DNA of 64,000 bases from Pezicula radicicola (Eukaryota > Ascomycota > Leotiomycetes > Helotiales > Dermateaceae), in NCBI GenBank assembly GCA_003008705.1, contig PDUO01000077.1:119197-183196 (forward strand). The letters are read 5' to 3'. The notes beneath the pieces are model-generated. The model saw only the letters and a program-made list of their open reading frames with translations, had not been told where the DNA came from and ran no database searches. Below, one piece after another: positions 61,428 through 64,000 of the stretch (positions are counted from its first letter, which is position 1; the number at the start of each line of letters is the position of its first letter). The position numbers and the translations under genes were made by a program.

Positions 61428-62760
61428 TTATAAAAAAAAGACTAGTACTAGTATTATTATAAATAAATTAATAATAATAGTTTTATTTATTTATACTTTA
61501 CTTTATTAAAGAAGGTCTCTCTTTTATTCTTAAATAAATAAAATATAATTATATATTAATAAATACTTTTTATATCTTCTTTATATTTAATTTAGATCTT
61601 ATTTTAATTTTATTAATATTTAAAAATAGTAAAATTAGAGAAAAAGGAAAAGAGAAGGAGAAGTTAAAGATATAATAAAATAATAAAAAAAGAAAGAAAT
61701 ATAGATTTACTATTATAAAGATCTAATATATAATCTTAATTTATATTAATAAATTAAATAATAATTATATTAAAGATTATAATAATATTTATCTTTAATA
61801 AAATACTTTAAAAACTAAATATAATAAGATTAAACTATAAATAAATTATAAAGATATATAGAAACTTATCTTTTTTATATTAAATAAAGATATATTAATT
61901 AAAAAGAGATAACTTTAATTAAAAGAACTAAGATATTAAGTTATTATTAGTAACTCTATCTTAATTAATATATATACTAAAATATACCTTTTTAAGTTTT
62001 TATTTATTAAACTTCTAAATAAGTATTTAATTACTTAATTTATATTTAATATTTAATTATTATTAAGTATTAATAAAAAAATATTTATTCTTTAAAAGTA
62101 AGAGGATTAACTTATTACTACTAGTTTAACTATAGTAGTAAGAGATAAATATCCCTATATACTACTATACTATTACTAGAGTAGATTTAAACTATAAAAG
62201 TTAAATAATAATTTAAACTCTATTATTAATAAATACTTCTTTTATAAAGGAAACTATTTTAAGAGTAACTATAAATACTTTAAACTAGTATACTAATATA
62301 CTAAGGAATTATAAAGAAAAGAAAAGTATTAAATATAATATTCTTTAGATAAATATACTAAGTTAAAGAATAAGAGTAAATATTATAATCTAAAGTTAAA
62401 AAGGTATTATAAGAGGGTAAATCTCTAGACTATATATATAGAAATATAGAATATAGAGTAGAGACTATAATATAAGATAATAAATAAATATAGAATATAA
62501 TTATATAATATAGTTAAAATTATTAATATTATTAAAGATAAAGTAGATATAAAAGAATATTAAATTATTATTATTCTTAAAGCTTTCTACCTAGGCTTTT
62601 ATATAGTAATTTAGGTTAAGTCTAATTACCTAATTAAAAATAAGACTTACTCTAATATAGTATTAAGGTTATACTACTAATACTAAATCTAATTCTAATA
62701 CTTTAATTAACTCTAAATTAAATATTAATAAACTCTTAGTTAAGACTATAAGTATCTCTT
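61428..62760. repeat. AT-rich RIP-like relic, right flank of the copia element
   Basis: Extremely AT-rich sequence without open frames, the same in character as 54,611-55,418. It probably continues the older repeat split by the copia insertion. No terminal repeats could be matched. Confidence 0.7.
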
Positions 62761-64000
62761 AAGAAGATATCTATAAGATACCTTTTATAATGATTCTAAC
62801 GATGTACCTATTTCTCAGGGCGGCCTAGCTAAATAGAAGATTATTATCCTGAGCTAGAAGCTACTAAGAATTATTATATAATATTACTTCTTGTATATAG
62901 ACAAAGCTTCTCTCAAGCTCTCTTCCCTCCTTAGTCTAGAATTCTATATATTTTCCACCCCTATAACTTATATAGCTATAGCTTAAGTATAGGTTATTAT
63001 ATTATTCTAGACTTACTGAACTACTCCTGGGAAGGAAATATAATATCCTGAATAAACGAACCAGAACTCGAACTAGAACTAGAACTACCTCGATATATAA
63101 GTATAGAATAGAACCCTAGAACTAGAACCAAAGCTCTGAATTACTTTATAAAAGAACTAGAAGTCTAGAAAACTAGAACTAGAACCTTGGACTCCTAAAA
63201 GACCTAGACGTCTATTTAACCCTAAAAGAAAAGAACCCTGAAACCACGACCTAGTAGACCTATATAGCTAAAACTATAGCTCCGCCCCAGAAAGGAAAGG
63301 AAGCTACTAGTACTACGGCTAAGTCCTCTGGATTATCTACTTCCTGGACTACTCCGGTAGGAGACCTAGAACCTAATATAGAACTAGATATAGAAATTAA
63401 ATAGTTATATCGAGAGAACTTAGAACTAACCTAGCTATTACTTAAAGCTAAGGTAGAGACTCGAGCCCGGGGGAGGGCTCGACCTTNACTAGAACTAAAT
63501 AACTAGAATAGCCTTATTACTAAACTAGTTAAAGTACTAATTATAACCTATCAAGGAAATACTAGTAGTACTATCCCGTCTATAGAAAGAGAGCCCTATT
63601 AGTCTAAGTCAAAAGTCCTCTATAAGGTTATTGAACTCAACAACGGTACTACTCCTACCTTCGAATTATAGAAGATCTAAGTTAAAGGAAGACTTAATAG
63701 GAACAACAACTACTACCTTACTGAAAAGGCCTATATACTCTTTATATTTAGAAGTACTACTAGAAAAGCTTAGAGTTACTTAATAGCTTACTTTAGATCA
63801 AGAGTAACCAAGAGCTACTATTTTTAGACTACTAAAGAAATAATTAATTACCTTACTAGTATCTATAAGAATAATAATAAGGTTAGTAATACTCGTGATA
63901 AGTTCAACTCCCTCTATATAAAAAAAGATAAGGTATTCTCTGATTTCTATTCAGAGTTCTTATACCTTACTAGTCTTAGTTAGATCTATACTAGTAAGTT
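62761..64000 (+). pseudogene. Ty3/gypsy-like gag region, RIP-damaged, truncated by window edge
   Basis: On the plus strand, from about 63,650, a frame interrupted by stops at expected Trp/Gln positions reads PTFEL-stop-KI-stop-VKGRLNRNNNYYLT, then IFRSTTRKA, RSRVTKSYYF, EIINYLTSIYKNNNKVSNT, RDKFNSLYIKKDKVFSDFY and SEFLYLTSL. This is the retrotransposon gag capsid pattern (PTFExWKxQ..., AxxxxxRFRxG, F..F...F..L). Upstream, 62,990-63,470 has Glu/Leu/Arg-rich repeated GAACTAGAACTA words, fitting a gag N terminus. The element continues beyond 64,000. Confidence 0.7.
63487..63487. other. Single ambiguous base (N)
   Basis: The only unresolved base in the window. It lies in the damaged gag region. 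Confidence 1.

Overview
The window is nuclear DNA from a filamentous ascomycete (Pezizomycotina). The evidence is genes split by short GT..AG introns (about 46-160 nt), several Zn2Cys6 regulators, a rhodopsin-domain membrane protein, a fungal PKS-NRPS, and AT-rich blocks whose retrotransposons carry only transition-type damage, as expected of repeat-induced point mutation (RIP). The class cannot be fixed from the sequence alone.

Layout. 1-2,333: a C2H2/Zn2Cys6 regulator that runs off the left edge. 2.3-5.9 kb: no intact gene, some decayed reading frames. 5,951-7,345: a rhodopsin-domain (PTH11/SAT5-like) membrane protein. 7.3-9.6 kb: gene-free, with a striking 45-bp perfect inverted repeat. 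9.6-18.0 kb: a group with a polyol/sugar flavour, made of a dead MFS sugar transporter, a zinc polyol (L-arabinitol/sorbitol-type) dehydrogenase, a divergently transcribed SDR and a Zn2Cys6 regulator.

19.3-47.8 kb (perhaps to 49.8 kb): an intact secondary-metabolite cluster. Its core is a roughly 3,700-residue highly reducing PKS-NRPS with order KS-AT-DH-MT-psiER-KR-ACP-C-A-T and no terminal reductase/Dieckmann domain. Around it are a trans-acting enoyl reductase, an AflR-like Zn2Cys6 activator, an aldose-1-epimerase-fold protein, a full-length ABCB exporter, a cytochrome P450 and probably an SDR. The inferred division of labour is as follows. The synthase and trans-ER build a C-methylated reduced polyketide and join it to one amino acid. 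The epimerase-fold protein, P450 and SDR tailor it. The ABC protein exports it. The AflR-like protein switches the set on. An AT-rich wedge with a 465-bp MITE-like element separates the left-reading half (synthase, trans-ER) from the right-reading half.

52.3 kb: a small predicted membrane protein. From about 54.6 kb the composition drops sharply into an AT-rich RIP-damaged block. It holds a complete Ty1/copia element (55,424-61,422, minus strand, 280-bp LTRs, 5-bp target duplication) and, at the right edge, the decayed gag region of a Ty3/gypsy-like element on the plus strand. No tRNA, rRNA or CRISPR array was found.
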